Shown: positions 16,519 through 24,278 of the stretch, in pieces
How positions within the stretch are numbered: position 1 is the stretch's first letter
How the letters are laid out: the number at the start of each line of letters is the position of its first letter
Origin: Fictibacillus nanhaiensis
GTDB lineage: Bacteria; Bacillota; Bacilli; Bacillales; Fictibacillaceae
NCBI GenBank assembly: GCA_016401345.1
Contig: JAEACG010000001.1
Span: 248,001 to 312,000 of the forward strand
Length of the DNA stretch: 64,000 nt
Reading direction: 5' to 3'
The notes under the pieces: generated by a model
The model's input: only the letters and a program-made list of their open reading frames with translations
What the model was told of the DNA's origin: nothing
Databases searched by the model: none
Translations under genes and position numbers: made by a program

Positions 16519-16559
16519 AAAAATCATCCCTTCATATGTACTAAACAGTTTTGACTTTC

Positions 16560-16588
16560 ATAATAAACGTTCAAATGCAATTAGACAA
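16560..16588 (-). promoter_or_regulatory. Sigma-A promoter of tkt
   Basis: On the minus strand TTGTCT (16583-16588), 17 bases, TATTAT (16560-16565). Confidence 0.6.
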
Positions 16589-16644
16589 GACAAACACATT
16601 TTTAACTATAGTTATTTTACCATCTACTCATGAAAACATACAAA

Positions 16645-16692
16645 AACCGCCTGTTATCCTACAACTTTTTCGTTGTATTAGAACAGGCGGTT
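16645..16692 (-). terminator. Two-tier hairpin after the yneR-like gene
   Basis: An outer stem AACCGCCTGTT/AACAGGCGGTT (16645-16655 with 16682-16692) encloses an inner hairpin TACAAC/GTTGTA. Confidence 0.7.
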
Positions 16693-16700
16693 AAATTTTA

Positions 16701-16985
16701 TTATGCGAGACCTGGTAAGTGACATGAAAAATGATCCGTATTTTCATCATAATCAAGTTTCATATTCTCAACGAACCATTTATCTTCGTTTCGAACAAAA
16801 AATCGAAGACCTTCAATCTCTTGAATGTAATCGTTCTCTTCAGGCACATCAGCTGTCACACCAAGGGAAAAACCTCCCGAGTCACCACTTCCTGCATATT
16901 TTACGAAAAGTCTTAAAGCCTCTGACGCTTCTAAAGCAATATCCTTATAAAGGTTCGCAGCTGCACTTGTAATTGAAAAAGTCAA
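16701..16985 (-). CDS. HesB/IscA-fold protein, YneR-like
   Basis: Small cytoplasmic protein of 94 residues that resembles the HesB-like YneR family (A-type carrier fold; FVKYAGSGDSGGFSLGV, FFVRNEDKWFVEN). True IscA proteins hold iron-sulfur clusters with three conserved Cys (C...CxC). Here only one Cys, near the C-terminus (FSCHLPGL), is present, so cluster carriage in the usual manner is unlikely. The start is TTG at 16985 with AAAGGGGAG upstream; the long N-terminal extension of the frame is not real. It ends in TAA, so it is not one of the HesB-like selenoproteins. It lies between ynzC and tkt. Function unknown. Confidence 0.82.
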   Translation of the reverse strand: MTFSITSAAANLYKDIALEASEALRLFVKYAGSGDSGGFSLGVTADVPEENDYIQEIEGLRFFVRNEDKWFVENMKLDYDENTDHFSCHLPGLA

Positions 16986-17052
16986 AATATTCTCCCCTTT
17001 CAAAGTTGTTATATAACAGTATATACTAATATGTATAGATTGCAACAGAAAA

Positions 17053-17086
17053 AAATGCCTATTTACAGTGTAGTAAATAGGCATTT
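17053..17086. terminator. Terminator of ynzC
   Basis: A perfect 14-bp stem (17053-17066 with 17073-17086), loop AGTGTA, with A/T tracts. Confidence 0.85.
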
Positions 17087-17090
17087 CTTA

Positions 17091-17330
17091 TTAATGTTTG
17101 AGGTTATTTTTATTATCTTTACTTCGTTTTAATTTTTCAGGTGTTACATCATCACCGTTCGGATCAACAAAGGTCATACCATGCAAATCTTGAACGAAGG
17201 ATTTACGGAAAACTTGTAAATATTCTTCTCGTAGTTTTTTTTGTTCAGCTTTTTCTGCTGATGTTAAATCTGAATGTTTAGATTTTCTAGACAGTTCATT
17301 TATACGTTGCATCTTATCTTTAGATAACAT
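17091..17330 (-). CDS. ynzC: YnzC-family protein (UPF0291/DUF896)
   Basis: Small, highly charged helical protein of 79 residues (INELSRKSKHSDLT, EQKKLREEYLQVFRKSF, GMTFVDPNGDDVTPEKL), matching YnzC. It is the last gene of the LexA-controlled yneA-yneB-ynzC unit in B. subtilis, and the same order is seen here. An AAAGGAG SD precedes the ATG. Its biochemical role is unknown; as part of the SOS operon it should rise after DNA damage. Confidence 0.92.
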   Translation of the reverse strand: MLSKDKMQRINELSRKSKHSDLTSAEKAEQKKLREEYLQVFRKSFVQDLHGMTFVDPNGDDVTPEKLKRSKDNKNNLKH

Positions 17331-17390
17331 AGTAAAAACTCCTTTTTAAAGCATTCTTCACTCTATCCTACAGCAGAATGAAAGGAATTT

Positions 17391-18053
<663 letters not shown>

Positions 18054-18320
18054 TTATTTATTGACTGGTATGATTACTTTCTGTCCTGGAAAAACAGCTG
18101 CAGCATTTACACTGTTCTTCTTTTCGACCCATTTTATAAATTCCCAATTGGAATAATGGTGCTTGGCATTATACTCTTCAGAAAGACTCCACAGTGAGTC
18201 CCCCTCCTGTATGGTTACTTCGATATATTGAGCTTCTTGTGAGGCAAGATTTGATAACGTAAAAAATATACCACCTAACAACCCTAAAAATACAATAACA
18301 TGCATTGTCCCTTGTTTCAT
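18054..18320 (-). CDS. yneA: SOS cell-division suppressor YneA (LysM protein)
   Basis: Membrane-anchored division inhibitor made during the SOS response; it delays septation while DNA is repaired. The protein has 88 residues. An N-terminal membrane segment (about 6-25) is followed by a LysM domain (VTIQEGDSLWSLSEEY through FPGQKVIIPV) that binds peptidoglycan. The ATG at 18320 has AAAGGGG 8 bases upstream; the TTG at 18341 includes that SD. The gene is divergent from lexA with shared LexA boxes, and yneB follows 18 bases downstream. Confidence 0.94.
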   Translation of the reverse strand: MKQGTMHVIVFLGLLGGIFFTLSNLASQEAQYIEVTIQEGDSLWSLSEEYNAKHHYSNWEFIKWVEKKNSVNAAAVFPGQKVIIPVNK

Positions 18321-18338
18321 TGTGATATCCCCTTTCAA

Positions 18339-18396
18339 CAAACGTTTGTTCGCATCTCTTACATTTATAATAACTGGAACGTTTGTTCGGTGTCAA
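18339..18396 (-). promoter_or_regulatory. yneA promoter with two LexA boxes
   Basis: On the minus strand TTGACA (18391-18396), 18 bases, TATTAT (18367-18372). The LexA box GGAACGTTTGTTCG (18376-18389) fills the spacer, and CGAACAAACGTTTG (minus strand, 18339-18352) lies downstream of the start site. The consensus is CGAACNNNNGTTYG; one has a single mismatch, the other fits. Confidence 0.85.
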
Positions 18397-18405
18397 CTAT
18401 TTTTT

Positions 18406-18445
18406 CGAACTTATGTTTGTATCTCTTAATTCTCCATGATATACT
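18406..18445 (+). promoter_or_regulatory. lexA promoter with LexA box
   Basis: TTGTAT (18417-18422), 17 bases, TATACT (18440-18445). The LexA box CGAACTTATGTTTG (18406-18419) overlaps the -35, giving autorepression. Confidence 0.85.
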
Positions 18446-18480
18446 TTTTATAGATAAAAAATTCGGTGAGGTGCTAAAAA

Positions 18481-19095
18481 ATGACTAAATTATCCAGACG
18501 ACAATTGGATATATTGGCTTTCATAAAAGAGGAAGTATCACAAAAAGGGTATCCGCCTTCAGTTCGTGAAATCGGAGAGGCAGTTGGCCTTGCATCAAGC
18601 TCTACCGTTCACGGACATTTAGCAAGACTTGAAAAAAAGGGGCTTATAAGGCGAGATCCAACAAAGCCAAGAGCAATTGAAGTATTAGGTCTAGAAGACA
18701 ATATCCCTTCTGTTCGTTCTGTTTCAATCCCTGTGATCGGTAAAGTTACGGCAGGTCTTCCAATCAGTGCAGTTGAGAACGTAGAAGAATACTTCCCTCT
18801 ACCTGAGCACGTTGTTGGGGACGAGAACGTATTCATGTTATCTGTTGTTGGTGATAGTATGATTGAAGCAGGAATTTTCAATAGGGACTTAGTTGTTGTA
18901 AAACAGCAGCCTACAGCAAATAATGGAGATATCATCGTAGCTATGACCGATGAAGATGAAGCGACTGTAAAAAGATTCTTCAAAGAAAGAAACCATATCC
19001 GCTTGCAACCTGAAAATTCTTCGATGGAACCGATCATCTTACAGAGCTGTACGATTTTAGGTAAAGTAATCGGCGTATACCGAAGTATTCATTAA
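18481..19095 (+). CDS. lexA: SOS repressor LexA
   Basis: Repressor of the SOS regulon that cleaves itself when RecA filaments form. It has 204 residues. The N-terminal winged helix ([15 protein letters not shown] to [11 protein letters not shown]) binds the boxes. The cleavage site is Ala91-Gly92 (TAGLP), and the catalytic dyad is Ser126 (GDSM) and Lys164 (ATVKRF). All key residues are intact. SD GAGGTG precedes the ATG. It is divergent from yneA-yneB-ynzC; a further LexA-like box is present upstream of recA at 48643, so the core SOS circuit is within this window. Confidence 0.98.
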   Translation: MTKLSRRQLDILAFIKEEVSQKGYPPSVREIGEAVGLASSSTVHGHLARLEKKGLIRRDPTKPRAIEVLGLEDNIPSVRSVSIPVIGKVTAGLPISAVENVEEYFPLPEHVVGDENVFMLSVVGDSMIEAGIFNRDLVVVKQQPTANNGDIIVAMTDEDEATVKRFFKERNHIRLQPENSSMEPIILQSCTILGKVIGVYRSIH

Positions 19096-19125
19096 TCTAA
19101 TCCTCAATTCTGAATTTTCCTTAGA

Positions 19126-19159
19126 AGAAGTATCTAATTGACTAGATACTTCTTTTTTT
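19126..19159 (+). terminator. Terminator of lexA
   Basis: An 11-bp stem AGAAGTATCTA/TAGATACTTCT followed by seven T. Confidence 0.9.
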
Positions 19160-19475
19160 CGTCCTATTACTTTACTAATTCATAGATTAATAATACTTTT
19201 AAAAGATCATTCATAGGCACTCCGGTACTCGACTAATGAAGGATTAGTTCTATTAATTGACTGAATATTAAGTCTTTTTATCCATTTACATATTATACCT
19301 AAATAGTTTAAATTGGCAATGTAACGTGGTTAACCACAAGAAATAAAACTTCTTTACTCTTCGTTTAACTTTAATCATTTTAATAACAATCGTATGAATT
19401 GATAGGAGGTGATCGAAGGGAGGACAAGTATAATTATTTCAGAATAAAAAATTACGAATAATGGGAGTGAGAATA
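19160..19475 (+). other. Long leader region of the secreted protein gene
   Basis: AT-rich, no gene. It holds a perfect 12-bp palindrome GTGGTTAACCAC (19326-19337) and an unusually perfect anti-SD complement AGGAGGTGATC (19404-19414) that has no ATG, GTG or TTG at usable spacing after it. The actual SD of the next gene, GGGAGTG, is further on. Confidence 0.5.
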
Positions 19476-20060
19476 ATGCGCAAAAAACTATATCTTTATA
19501 TGATTTGTTTTGCTCTTGCCGCAGTAGTATTTTCACCTAAGACATATGCAGAAAAAGAGTATACGATTAAGTCATTTGACTACGTGAATGTGGATGGTAA
19601 AGCTGTCGAATCTAATGCTTTTAAGCTACTAGATGATCACATCAAAGTGACTATGGTACTTCCAAAACAGAATAAGAGCGGCGATTGGTTGGCATATGGA
19701 TTCACAAACATGAAAGAATTAAATGCCTATATCGAAAAGGACAAGCTTAAAGAGCAAAAGAAAATCGATACGATGGGTACAGGTGCTTGTTGTACAGACT
19801 TTTATGAGAACAAGAACAAAGGTGGCGCCTACATTTATTGGAGAGACGGTTTTAAGAACCTCCCTTCAAGCTGGAATGATAGAATCTCATCACTAAGCAC
19901 TGCATCACCTTCATCAAGCTACTCGACCACGCTCTGGCAGCATACTTCATCACAAGGCTATGGAAAAGGAGTCTTATTTAAGCACTCTGATTGGTATGGT
20001 AAGACTGCAAACATGGCATCTGACTGGAACAATATTGCTTCCGCTATCGAGATCAAATGA
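19476..20060 (+). CDS. Secreted beta/gamma-crystallin-like protein
   Basis: Exported protein of 194 residues. The N-terminus is a classical signal peptide (MRKKLYLY, hydrophobic core, cleavage probably after TYA near residue 25). The middle is basic and Lys-rich. The C-terminal half (about 108-194) has two similar motifs, DFYENKNKGGAYIYW..FKNLPSSWNDRISSL and LWQHTSSQGYGKGVLF..NMASDWNNIASAIEI, resembling the paired Greek-key repeats of beta/gamma crystallins or peptidase-inhibitor I36 proteins, which often bind calcium. Two adjacent Cys occur at GACCTDF. It is an isolated gene with its own terminator. Function unknown; surface protection or Ca2+ binding is a guess. Confidence 0.8.
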   Translation: MRKKLYLYMICFALAAVVFSPKTYAEKEYTIKSFDYVNVDGKAVESNAFKLLDDHIKVTMVLPKQNKSGDWLAYGFTNMKELNAYIEKDKLKEQKKIDTMGTGACCTDFYENKNKGGAYIYWRDGFKNLPSSWNDRISSLSTASPSSSYSTTLWQHTSSQGYGKGVLFKHSDWYGKTANMASDWNNIASAIEIK

Positions 20061-20064
20061 TTTT

Positions 20065-20097
20065 AAAACCCCTGACTTCTATGCTGTCAGGGGTTTT
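20065..20097 (+). terminator. Terminator of the crystallin-like gene
   Basis: A 12-bp stem AAAACCCCTGAC/GTCAGGGGTTTT with a 9-base loop, ending in T. Confidence 0.85.
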
Positions 20098-20116
20098 GTT
20101 TCTATGTAGTATAAAG

Positions 20117-20411
20117 TTATTCGGTGTCCCCTTCCCACGCTTCCATACCACCTACCAAATTGATCACATTAAAACGTAGCTTTCAAGAAGCTTATATGCC
20201 CGACTGCTTCTACCTCCAGATCGACAAACTAGAACGTACTCTTTAGATTTGTCCAATTCATGTATACGAAAATCTAACAAACCTAGCAGGATATTCATAG
20301 TTGTTGGTATTTTTCCTTCTTTCCTTCAGATGTTTCACGAACATCAATCATATGAAGAGATTGCCCTTCTTTTAATTTTTTCTCAAGTTCTTTAGCCGTT
20401 AACTGTTTCCC
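20117..20411 (-). pseudogene. Broken rhodanese-domain protein gene
   Basis: Read on the minus strand, three frames together rebuild a small single-domain rhodanese: QLTAKELEKKLKEGQSLHMI then DVRETSEG in one frame, KIPTTMNILLGLLDFRIHEL onward to VCRSGGRSSRAYKLLES in the next, and FNVINLVGGMEAWEGDTE with a TAA stop in the third. The catalytic loop CRSGGRS is intact, but two frameshifts break the frame and no start codon is visible at the N-terminus, so no full product can be made. It follows a CstR-like operator and lies just downstream of a TauE-family exporter, as in sulfide/persulfide detoxification loci. Confidence 0.85.
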
Positions 20412-20440
20412 TCTCTATTCCTCCTAAACATATGACCGCG

Positions 20441-20467
20441 ATATACCCTAAGGGGGTATATTGTCAA
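20441..20467 (-). promoter_or_regulatory. CstR/CsoR-like operator with promoter of the broken rhodanese gene
   Basis: ATATACCC (20441-20448) and GGGTATAT (20454-20461) form an inverted repeat around TAAGG, resembling operators of the CsoR/CstR family (copper or persulfide sensors). A perfect TTGACA (20462-20467, minus strand) abuts it, with a weak TATATC -10 at about 16 bases inside the operator. Confidence 0.55.
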
Positions 20468-20505
20468 GGGTGTTCCTCTCTCCCAAATGTCAGAAACCAA
20501 TCTCA

Positions 20506-21348
20506 TTAAGCTCTTAATAATCGAGAAACTTTGTTATAAAATAGTACGATAAAGAATAGTCCTACCGCTGTGAGTAACAGTCCAAGAGATAATATCGTTA
20601 AAGATAACATTTTAAAAACTACACTCAATGCGACTACCATATAAAAGACAGCAAGCATTTCTTTCACCCTATCTTCAGAAAACTTCTTCAAATTGAAGAT
20701 ACCAAATGGAGTACCAATAAGTGCTCCAACAATTAGTAACAAACCGTGGCGATAATCCATTTCTGCTCCTCCATACACATAAGACCCGATTCCAGAGATC
20801 ACAATAATCGAAGCTGCCGCAATACTTGTACCGATTGCTTTATTGAGTTCAATACCAACTTTCTTTGTAAGTAATGGTGTCATCACGAAACCACCACTAA
20901 CCCCCATAAGTGATGATATGATTCCTGTAAACAAACCAATTAATGGAATCCAAGACTTTCCCCTCTCTTTTCTAACAGATTGTCTATTGGATAAAAATTG
21001 AAGTGCGAACCAGCTCAAGATCAGAACATATACAGTTGAAATAACCGTTGATGCTCCATTTATTTTTTCGAGCCAATGTACGACTGGCACAGTTGAAACA
21101 GCCCCTATTACCCCGAATAATCCGAGTATACACGCCAAACGAACGTTTACATTTTTCATTTTTATGTGAGATAGTGTGCCAGTAACTGTTGAGCCCAATG
21201 TCAACATTAAAGAGAGTATAATGGCTCCGCTAGGTTCGTAACCAAGTACTAAAAGGACAGGAGTCAGTATAATACCCCCGCCAATCCCAAAAAAACCGGA
21301 GATAACACCGATTGTTGCTCCACCAATAATAAACAAAAGCCACTCCAT
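20506..21348 (-). CDS. TauE/SafE-family sulfite or organosulfur exporter
   Basis: Polytopic membrane protein of 280 residues with eight to nine hydrophobic segments and two related halves. The first holds GVISGFFGIGGGIILTPVL (about 16-34) and the second GIISSLMGVSGGFVMTPLL (about 150-168), the TauE/SafE signature pair. Members export sulfite, sulfoacetate or related anions. Neighbours support sulfur: a rhodanese pseudogene and CstR-like operator downstream, and a divergent LysR regulator 103 bases away. The start at ATG 21348 is uncertain: the ATG at 21375 precedes the strong AAGGAGG and cannot use it, while 21348 is a little far from it. Confidence 0.85.
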   Translation of the reverse strand: MEWLLFIIGGATIGVISGFFGIGGGIILTPVLLVLGYEPSGAIILSLMLTLGSTVTGTLSHIKMKNVNVRLACILGLFGVIGAVSTVPVVHWLEKINGASTVISTVYVLILSWFALQFLSNRQSVRKERGKSWIPLIGLFTGIISSLMGVSGGFVMTPLLTKKVGIELNKAIGTSIAAASIIVISGIGSYVYGGAEMDYRHGLLLIVGALIGTPFGIFNLKKFSEDRVKEMLAVFYMVVALSVVFKMLSLTILSLGLLLTAVGLFFIVLFYNKVSRLLRA

Positions 21349-21451
21349 TTCATAACACTTCCTTCCTCCTTTCATTGTAACTTCAGTTTATTTATAATAA
21401 AAATGAATAAATATTATTGGAACCATTACGAATCTTAATGGAGGCTTCATT

Positions 21452-22291
21452 ATGCAATTAGATTGGATCAGAAGTTTTGTGACACTTGCTCACCTAAAAC
21501 ATTTTACAAAAACAAGCGAATTCCTAAACCTATCTCAACCCACTATAAGCGTCCACATCAGAAAGCTAGAGGATTATTTAGGTTTGAAGCTTATTCAAAG
21601 GTCTGGAATGAATCAATCTTTTGAATTAACAAACGCTGGGGTACAAGTATTCGAACAAGGTAAGAAAATGTTAGAAATTTCAAGAACGATTGAATCAATA
21701 AAAGAAAAAAATGAAGAAATTCTACTCCGAATCGGAGCAACACATACCGTAAGCGACGTATTATTACCAGACTTCGTAAAGAAGATAAAGTTACTCTATC
21801 CATTTATCCGTCTAAAGCTCATGATTCATAATCACGAACAAATAATCGAGGAATTACAAAAGAAGAAGATTGATATAGCTTTAGTTGAAGGAACAAGTGG
21901 ATTAGATCCTTTTCAGGTAGAAGTAGTCAGCAGAGATGAGCTGCGCTTTTATGCACAGCATAAAATGTCTATTGAAAACTCTCCACTTATTCTTAGAGAG
22001 AAAGGATCTGGTACACGGGAATATGCTGATCAACTTCTGCGTTCCGAAAGAATTGAACCGACGGAGATCATTGAAGCAAGCAGTCATTATTTGATTAAAC
22101 AGTTAGCTGTTAGAGGACTTGGCATTGGATTTCTATCCTATTGGATGGTTAAGGATGAAGTATCAGAAGGAAAGCTTGTCCCACTCGATCCACATGTTGT
22201 TTATCGTCCCTTTTATGCGGTATATGCTGAAGAGTACGCCATAGGCACCATATATTCAGAAGTATTGAAGGTACTTCGGAAATTTTCTTAA
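21452..22291 (+). CDS. LysR-family transcriptional regulator, probable controller of the TauE-type exporter
   Basis: DNA-binding activator/repressor of 279 residues. The N-terminal helix-turn-helix (FVTLAHLKHFTKTSEFLNLS..TISVHIRKLEDYLGLKL, about 9-52) is typical of LysR; the rest is the periplasmic-binding-like effector domain (about 85-279). It resembles CysL/YwfK and other sulfur-related members, but the ligand cannot be told. It is divergent from the TauE-family gene, with a short AT-rich shared region, the usual LysR arrangement in which it regulates the neighbour. SD GGAGG lies 7 bases before the ATG. Confidence 0.9.
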   Translation: MQLDWIRSFVTLAHLKHFTKTSEFLNLSQPTISVHIRKLEDYLGLKLIQRSGMNQSFELTNAGVQVFEQGKKMLEISRTIESIKEKNEEILLRIGATHTVSDVLLPDFVKKIKLLYPFIRLKLMIHNHEQIIEELQKKKIDIALVEGTSGLDPFQVEVVSRDELRFYAQHKMSIENSPLILREKGSGTREYADQLLRSERIEPTEIIEASSHYLIKQLAVRGLGIGFLSYWMVKDEVSEGKLVPLDPHVVYRPFYAVYAEEYAIGTIYSEVLKVLRKFS

Positions 22292-22301
22292 GAACAAAAA
22301 A

Positions 22302-22325
22302 ACCCCTGATAATGATATCAGGGGT
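22302..22325. terminator. Bidirectional terminator between lysR and glnA
   Basis: A 10-bp stem ACCCCTGATA/TATCAGGGGT, loop ATGA, with an A-run on the left and TTTT on the right. It serves both convergent genes. Confidence 0.85.
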
Positions 22326-22332
22326 AATCCTT

Positions 22333-23667
22333 TTAGTACATGCTCATATATTGTTCGCGTTCCCAAGGGTGAACTTGTGTACGGAACATATCCCACTCGA
22401 TCTCTTTCGCTTCAATGAAGTGCTCTGTTGCATGTGCTCCAAGAGCTGTTGTAAGAACTTCGTTTTTGCTGAATAGAGTTAAGGCTTCTTTTAATGTTGC
22501 TGGAAGATCTTTGATTCCTTCTGCTTCGCGCTCTTCTTTATCCATCACATAGATGTTTCTATCGATTGGCTTTGGAGCGTTTAGCTTGTTCTTGATTCCA
22601 TCAAGACCTGCTGCAAGCAATACTGCCATAGCAAGATAAGGGTTAGCCGTTGGGTCAACGCTTCTTACCTCAATACGAGTACTGATGCCACGAGAAGCAG
22701 GAATACGAATAAGCGGGCTTCTGTTTTGCATAGACCATGCAACGTAACAAGGCGCTTCGTAACCAGGTACAAGACGCTTATAAGAGTTTACAGTCGGGTT
22801 CGTGATCGCTGTAAAATCTTGTGCATGCTTTAAGATACCTGCTAGGAAATGCATTGCTGTTTCGCTTAATCCTGTTTCAGATTTCGCATCATAAAACACG
22901 TTTTCTCCATCTTTGAATAGAGACATATTTGCGTGCATACCTGATCCGTTCACACCGAACAATGGTTTAGCCATGAATGTTGCATGAAGACCATGTTTAC
23001 GTGCAATCGTTTTTACAGCTAACTTAAACGTTTGAATGTTATCACAAGTGCTTACTGCATCAGCATATTTAAAATCGATCTCATGCTGTCCAGGTGCTAC
23101 TTCATGGTGAGAAGCTTCGATTTCAAAGCCCATATCTTCAAGTTCTAAAACGATATCTCTACGGCAGTTTTCACCAAGGTCAGTTGGAGCTAAGTCGAAA
23201 TATCCACCTTTATCGTTTAGTTCTAGAGTCGGCTCACCCTTCTCGTCATTCTTAAATAAGAAGAATTCTGGTTCAGGTCCAATATTGAAATCAGAGAAAC
23301 CTAGGTCTTCCATCTCTTTTAATACGCGCTTTAAGATTCCACGAGGATCTCCATCAAACGGATTTCCGTCAGGCATGAAAATGTCACAGATCAAACGTGC
23401 AACTTTGCCTTTTTCAGAAGTCCATGGGAAGATCATGAATGTATCTAAATCAGGATAAAGATTCATATCTGATTCTTCTATTCGAACGAATCCTTCAATA
23501 GAAGATCCATCAAACATCATCTTGTTCTCTAAAGCTTTTTCAAGTTGACCAATCGGTATCTCAACATTTTTGATAACACCCAATAAATCAGTAAATTGCA
23601 AACGGATAAATCTTACGTTTTCTTCTTTTACCATTCTTAAGATATCTTCTTTAGTGTACTTAGACAA
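22333..23667 (-). CDS. glnA: Glutamine synthetase, type I
   Basis: Makes glutamine from glutamate, ammonia and ATP; a cytoplasmic dodecamer. 444 residues, the size of the feedback-inhibited GSI-alpha form of Firmicutes. Seen: [11 protein letters not shown] (about 50), the active-site block GPEPEFFLF (about 130), [15 protein letters not shown] (about 186), [12 protein letters not shown] (about 240) and the Arg-rich [13 protein letters not shown] (about 315). No adenylylation Tyr loop of the beta type is apparent. The TTG start follows AAAGGAGG. It is the second gene of the glnRA operon, 73 bases after glnR, and in this family the enzyme also signals to GlnR and TnrA. Confidence 0.98.
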   Translation of the reverse strand: MSKYTKEDILRMVKEENVRFIRLQFTDLLGVIKNVEIPIGQLEKALENKMMFDGSSIEGFVRIEESDMNLYPDLDTFMIFPWTSEKGKVARLICDIFMPDGNPFDGDPRGILKRVLKEMEDLGFSDFNIGPEPEFFLFKNDEKGEPTLELNDKGGYFDLAPTDLGENCRRDIVLELEDMGFEIEASHHEVAPGQHEIDFKYADAVSTCDNIQTFKLAVKTIARKHGLHATFMAKPLFGVNGSGMHANMSLFKDGENVFYDAKSETGLSETAMHFLAGILKHAQDFTAITNPTVNSYKRLVPGYEAPCYVAWSMQNRSPLIRIPASRGISTRIEVRSVDPTANPYLAMAVLLAAGLDGIKNKLNAPKPIDRNIYVMDKEEREAEGIKDLPATLKEALTLFSKNEVLTTALGAHATEHFIEAKEIEWDMFRTQVHPWEREQYMSMY

Positions 23668-23740
23668 ATCTTTCTCCTCCTTTAAATATAAAGCGCCTGG
23701 TTAGGGCGATTGTTCACATCGTAAGTATTATTAAATGATT

Positions 23741-24142
23741 TTAATGAAAAAACCTGGATAGTTCTCCTTGAATCAGTGAGGTTTTTCCATGTCTGCCAGC
23801 ATGAATCAATTCCCTTTTTAACCTGCGATGAAGCGCAGATTCGGAAATTTGTTGAACACCTTGCACATTTGGCTGGTTTTTTATTAATTCTGCTGCCTGT
23901 TCATTTAGCTCAAAGACTCGTTTGATACCGGCTAAATTCACACCTTGTTCAAGTAGTGCTTTGATCTCAAGAAGTTTATCAACATCATTAAATGAGAATA
24001 AACGACGGTTCCCTTCAGTTCGTGCAGGATGAATAAGATCATGCTCTTCGTAATAACGAATCTGACGAGCTGATAGTTCAGTCAGCTGCATAACGATGCT
24101 GATGGGGAACAAAGGTAAGTTCCTACGATTCATATCGTTCAT
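23741..24142 (-). CDS. glnR: GlnR, MerR-family repressor of glutamine synthetase
   Basis: Represses glnRA and other nitrogen genes when glutamine is plentiful, acting with feedback-inhibited glutamine synthetase. The protein has 133 residues. The MerR-type winged helix is clear: IVMQLTELSARQIRYYEEH, NRRLFSFNDVDKLLEI (about 16-62). A short C-terminal tail rich in basic residues carries the autoinhibitory region in the family. Strong SD GGAGG at 8 bases. The upstream region has two perfect GlnR/TnrA boxes placed around the promoter, so autoregulation is well supported. Confidence 0.97.
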   Translation of the reverse strand: MNDMNRRNLPLFPISIVMQLTELSARQIRYYEEHDLIHPARTEGNRRLFSFNDVDKLLEIKALLEQGVNLAGIKRVFELNEQAAELIKNQPNVQGVQQISESALHRRLKRELIHAGRHGKTSLIQGELSRFFH

Positions 24143-24172
24143 ATTGCCTACCTCCTTTCAACTTCTTTTTAT

Positions 24173-24224
24173 ATCTTATGTCACAAAAGCTCACATGTCA
24201 ATCCTAATGTTAGAAAAATTAACA
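24173..24224 (-). promoter_or_regulatory. glnRA promoter with two GlnR boxes
   Basis: On the minus strand TTGACA (24196-24201), 17 bases, TAAGAT (24173-24178). TGTCACAAAAGCTCACA (24179-24195) fills the spacer, and TGTTAGAAAAATTAACA (24208-24224) lies just upstream of the -35. Both match TGTNAN7TNACA perfectly. Confidence 0.88.
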
Positions 24225-24232
24225 TCATAACA

Positions 24233-24257
24233 AAAAAGAGGCTTACCGCCTCTTTTT
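24233..24257 (-). terminator. Terminator of the hflX-ynbB unit
   Basis: AAAAAGAGGC/GCCTCTTTTT with a 5-base loop, just after the ynbB stop. Confidence 0.85.
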
Positions 24258-24278
24258 CTTGTTTCTTTTTAGGATAAG

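Noticed and set aside
16701-16985. YneR-like gene as a HesB-type selenoprotein
   Set aside because: The frame ends in TAA with no in-frame TGA followed by a hairpin. No convincing selenoprotein gene was found in the window.
20117-20411. In-frame TGA of the rhodanese remnant read as selenocysteine
   Set aside because: The TGA is not at the catalytic Cys (TGT, intact), and homology continues in a different frame, so it is a frameshift.
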